A stretch of 64,000 nucleotides of DNA from Chromobotia macracanthus. Taxonomy: Eukaryota > Chordata > Actinopteri > Cypriniformes > Botiidae. This document shows, in pieces, positions 59,920 to 64,000 of the stretch. Location of the stretch: positions 7,773,001 to 7,837,000 of the forward strand of contig JAZGTH010000015.1 in NCBI GenBank assembly GCA_036877525.1, in the 5' to 3' direction. A program made the position numbers and the translations under genes. Under the pieces are notes generated by a model. The model had not been told where the DNA came from. It was given only the letters and a program-made list of their open reading frames with translations, and made no database searches. Positions within the stretch are counted from its first letter, which is position 1; each line of letters opens with the position of its first letter.

Positions 59920-62526
59920 ATGAAGTCTAACCAGGAGCGCAGTAATGAGTGTCTTCCGCCAAAGAAGCGGGAGATCTTAGCTCTAGAAGAGAAGCAGGTG
60001 CTGGTGTCAGCTGCTGTTAGTGAGAGCCAGAGTGGAGAGAATTTGGCTTGGCTAGCTAGTGTTGCTACCATGGCTAGCATGGCCCACATCCCCAACAATG
60101 CAGGAAGTAACAGCACTGAACCTGACAGCCCCTCACCATCAAATAAGGCTCTCACTGTGGTGACAGAATATCCACCAACGACTACATCTGCTGGATTTTC
60201 TTTCTCTTCCAATAGCTCCACATACAGAGGAGTCTTCTCTGGGCCTACGATGCTAACAGCCAATCCTGCTGTTCTCTCCACTAGCCTTCCTCAAACCATA
60301 GGCTCTGTCCAGTATACACAACTTCCCCCCAATGTCCAACTCATAGGCCCCTATACAAGTTACATTTCTTCTCAGATTGTGCCATCCACAACCAGTCCAA
60401 CAACAGAGCCACGAAGGACTCCACAAGAGGTCTTGGCCACCACAGCTGTCAAAGCTTCCAGCCTTGATTCACAGAGGCAACATGTGATTTCTTCTGTTCC
60501 AAATGTTTCCCACAGTCAATGCATCCAGGTAGAGAGTGCCCCTTTGGGTTTAACAGTTTCTTCCCCTACTGCTCAGTTGCCCCTTCAAATTCATCCACAC
60601 TCCACTGTACTTGCCCCTCATGGTCTGGCTCTTACCCCCTCCCAAGTGGTGCTACACTACACTGATGGCTTCATTGCAAAGCAACCAGACTCTCTTTCTA
60701 GAGAGGTGCAGAATGGTACACTAGGAGAGGTTACAGTGGTCAAAAACACTGCTACTGTGGGCAAAGGAATTTCCAGCCAACTTGAGGTCGACCAGAGCCA
60801 CAAACAAAATCACAATCTGGGCCTCCAGACCCAGGCTCAGGTTCTACTCCCAGCAGATTACAGCACTCATGACAGAGCAGGTCTGCAGACATCACTGATA
60901 ATGGTATCAAGTAGTCACGTTGCCGCAAACAGTAACACAGAGCTCCAAACTATCTTGGGTAAAGACCATCAATCTTTGCATCTGACTGAGAGAGGAGGCA
61001 TCTGCCTAGGCAAGCCAATGTCCAGAGTGTCCACCATTGCATCCTCAGACAACCAAGTGTCTCCAGTCTCCACAATCTCCCCACACACGCTTCTACAAGC
61101 TTCTCACAATGCTCCACAACAGGAGCTCCCCACGAGCCTGTACTCTGCCACACAGCTCCCAATCATTGGCTACATCACCAGTGCTGCTAGTGGGCCCCAG
61201 CAAGCAGTAGCCAGTTACCAGAGCAACCTGCCACAGCACGTTGTGATCTCAGGCAGCCCCTCCCTGCTCATTCCAGTGAGTGCCACCAACATCAATCCAT
61301 CTACTGCTGAGCCAGAGGTTGCCCGCTGTTCTGTCATCCCCAGCGTAGCTAATGCATCAACAGCTCTGCATCAGTCCTTCATTAATACAGCCCCACCTGC
61401 AGCTGCAGCTTCAGTCCTACCCAATGGTAAAGACATCACAGGGTCTGATACAGGTCACACCCCTTGCGTTATTCAAAGTCCAACCCAAATACAGCTGCCT
61501 GTTCTTTCAGCAAGTGTAGTGGCATCTCCAGTTCCTGTAACTCCTCCAACCTCCACAAGCCCTCACAGCTCACCATCATCACCATCAGCAGGCCTACCAC
61601 CATTTTTCATGAAGGGCTCTATTATCCAATTGGCGGATGGCGAGCTGAAGCGTGTTGAGGATCTGCAGACCGAGGATTTCGTACAGAGCGCAGAGGTGAG
61701 CGGAGAACTGAAGATTGACTCCAGCACTGTGGAGCGCATTGAGTGCAGCCAAACACCCAATGCTGTCATTATACAGTTCTCAGTAGGAGAGAACAAAGCA
61801 CAGGTGAGTCTCTTTCTTTTAAATACATAGAAACAAGGTCCCAAGAAACCCAAGGTCATGGGCTTAATTCCATGGGAATGCACCTTGGGAAAGTTATTAA
61901 AATATTATTCTTGTTGATTTCCATTTTAGGTGTGTGTAGAGGTACTAGTGGAGTATCCTTTCTTCGTGTTTGGTCAAGGTTGGTCATCCTGCTGCCCTGA
62001 CCGCACCACCCAGTTGCTGGCACTATCCTGTGCCAAGCTCTCCGTGGGTGATGTTTGTATCTCTCTCACCCTTAAAAGCTTAAAAAACAACATTCAAAAG
62101 AAAGATTACTTTTCAGACCCTGTGATGAAAAACAACAGCCCTCATTATGAAGCAGCCAAGAGCAATGGGCCAACTAATGATAGACCAATCCAAATTCAGA
62201 ATCGTACGAGGGTATGTAAAATTACATCAGGAGAGGAGAACAGTTTTACAAGAACACTGGTTAAGACTTCCAACCTTGAAAATGTTTTGACCCTCTCAGA
62301 GAATGGGGGCATAAACCCTCAGACAATGGTGAACCACCAAGCCCAGACAGAGAAAACATACACATCTGGTGCTATGAGGGCAGTTAGCCGAAAGAGGAGA
62401 TGGTCTGCCCCAGAAAGAGGGGAGATGACAAGGTCACAGGAGAACCCTCAGATTTTACCTAAATGTTCCTTCCTCCCACACCAGCTGAAGGTCAGCATTG
62501 AGGGCCGCTCTAGCACAGGCTCCTGA
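59920..62526 (+). CDS. atxn1: Ataxin-1
   Basis: ATXN1 is a nuclear RNA-binding co-repressor that forms a complex with Capicua (CIC). Two coding exons, 59920-61803 and 61930-62526, join to 826 aa, the same coding split as mammalian ATXN1. The start MKSNQERSNECLPPKKREI is essentially that of human ATXN1, not ATXN1L. A long Ser/Thr/Pro-rich middle follows. The AXH domain spans about 564-679: FFMKGSIIQLADGELKRVED, SGELKIDSSTVE, YPFFVFGQGWSSCCPDRTTQ and LSVGDVCISLTLKSL. The C-terminal motif RKRRWSAPE (782-790) combines the nuclear localisation signal, the 14-3-3 site centred on S787 (human S776) and the UHM ligand motif. The end LKVSIEGRSSTGS matches the family. There is no polyglutamine tract. 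Teleosts usually have atxn1a and atxn1b, and the copy cannot be told here. Confidence 0.96.
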
Positions 62527-64000
62527 GGGGCATCCGAACTCCACAGAGCAGTGGTGGGGAGTCCACTTGCAACTGGGTCTGTTTTCCAATCAAGAAATAC
62601 ATTAACTAGCCTTACTCAACTAATCCAGACTTCAAAAGATACAAACTTGATTTGAACTGAATAAAATGTGGTTTCACTTGTTGTCCAAGGAAATGCTTTG
62701 CTTCAACTACACAGAGACACTAAACAAAACATTCCCCATCACTGCCATGGACTCACACCTAAAGAGGGACAGGGAACCCAGATATACATTTTGGTATTTT
62801 GTTGCTTTCCTGTGACATTCGTATCCAGGTTACTGTAATGTTAGTTTATTTTACACAACGTGTGTGATCATTGGAGTCGTGTCATATTAATCTTTTTTAG
62901 CTGTAAAGTTTTGGGTTGTATATTGCAAGGTTTGTGAGTGTTACCAATTAGATTTTTCTCAGCCCTCTGTGTGTTTTGTGTTTAAATTAGTCTCCTGGTA
63001 CCTGTACTAAATTCATTCATAATCAGGGCCTTTACTGGATGAGGACTGCTTCAGGGACTGATGGTGAAAGGTTAACAATGAGATTTGTGTATGATTACGA
63101 GTGTATTTCAGTGAGCTGTGCAAGTATGATTATCTCAACAGGAGCCGCCTTCCAATTGTTACTACCCCCAGTTAAGACCTTACTTACACAATGTTTTCTG
63201 TGAGTGACAAGCTTGGCTTGAGTGACTACTTTGAATCAGACCTAGGTTAAGTATAGTGTCAAGATACAACATTGAATGTCGAATGATTTAATCTTGTTTT
63301 ATTTCAATTGTTGGTAGTTTTCTAGATATGCAATACTGAGCTTTCACATACCTCATATGTGCATTTAACAAATAACCCAATCAGAAGGCCTGATTAAATC
63401 TGTGATTTCAGTTTTGAGTAAGAAAGCAGTAGATAAACCTTCACATTGTCCAACTGGTCATGTGTAGAGAAGTCTCTACTCCAGTCAGAGCATTAGCACT
63501 TTAAATGAAGGTTAAGGTATGTTGAATGAATGGATGGAAACATTCCCACCTCTATTTGGTTACTACAGCAACAGTCAGTTTTGAGTGCTGTTAGTCATTT
63601 TGTGCATTACTACCCATTTTAGGTGCAAAGCACTGCTCGTTTAGTATTTTTCAATAATCATGTCTTTCCACCATTTCCAAGTATGTTTGGCCTTACGTAG
63701 TCCAGCTGCAATAATGAACTCTCTCTTACAGATGCAGTTTAATCACCATACATCAACAACTACATATTTTTGGCAGCATTCTTTTGTATTGAAATCTACC
63801 TGTATAAGAAATTAAGTAAATCTTATGAAGTTCACATAAATTATAAAGAGCAAATACAGGATTAATTTTGACATAAAAAATTTAATTTAGTGGGTTGAAG
63901 GAGGATCTAAGGGATAAACATACCGTTATTACAGTTTTGCTGTAATAATGTGTCCTGTGTCATTGTATGTAACCCTGATGTGCTAAACATGACCTTTTAC
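62527..64000 (+). other. atxn1: atxn1 3' UTR (runs off window)
   Basis: Non-coding sequence after the stop. An AATAAA at 62660-62665 could be a proximal poly(A) signal. Mammalian ATXN1 has a very long 3' UTR, so the rest of the window is probably also transcribed. No other gene seen. Confidence 0.55.

Noticed and set aside
1..64000. CRISPR arrays, bacterial operons, intact transposase or reverse transcriptase genes
   Set aside because: None present. All long frames belong to the eight vertebrate genes, and repeats are simple or MITE-like.

Overview
The window is nuclear DNA from a vertebrate, almost certainly a teleost fish and plausibly an otophysan/cyprinid-like one. Every gene is split by short GT-AG introns, the intergenic DNA is AT-rich, and there are many CA/CT microsatellites. 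A short hAT-type MITE in a bcl3 intron resembles elements I recall as common in cyprinid genomes. No bacterial, CRISPR, plasmid or intact viral feature is present. The species assignment is inference.

Eight protein-coding genes can be read exon by exon. On the + strand: the 3' part of bcl3 (to 6215), a DDX6-family RNA helicase (9013-12443), tomm40 (16070-18399), derl1 (22007-26582), fam8a1 (46634-48279) and atxn1 (59920-62526). On the - strand: nsmce2 (19866-21351) and zhx2 (29079-31493). Spliced exon coordinates are given in each entry. Apart from bcl3, which is cut by the window edge, all rebuild into uninterrupted frames of 230 to 826 codons with family-typical length.

Layout. The left 31 kb is gene-dense: bcl3, ddx6 and tomm40 run in series; tomm40 and nsmce2 converge; nsmce2 and derl1 are head to head with about 655 bp between start codons; derl1 and zhx2 converge. 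From 31.6 to 42.3 kb is mostly the long 5' intron of zhx2, with a likely non-coding first exon near 41.95-42.3 kb. From 42.3 to 46.6 kb and from 48.3 to 56.8 kb are non-coding, with a few compact blocks that look regulatory. From 56.8 kb onward is the atxn1 unit: 5' UTR exon, intron, two coding exons and 3' UTR.

Functions. BCL3 is a nuclear IkB protein, DDX6 acts in mRNA decay and repression, TOM40 is the mitochondrial import pore, NSMCE2 is the SUMO ligase of the SMC5/6 complex, ZHX2 is a transcription factor and ATXN1 a transcriptional co-repressor. Derlin-1 and FAM8A1 both act in ER-associated degradation. The order combines blocks that lie on four human chromosomes (19q13, 11q23, 8q24 and 6p22). 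I found no convincing new biological system. The best leads are regulatory: a UPR-type element in the nsmce2/derl1 promoter, a CCAAT-box cluster at 50.6-50.7 kb, an RFX X-box palindrome in the zhx2 intron, and a possible upstream ORF that would end on the atxn1 start codon.
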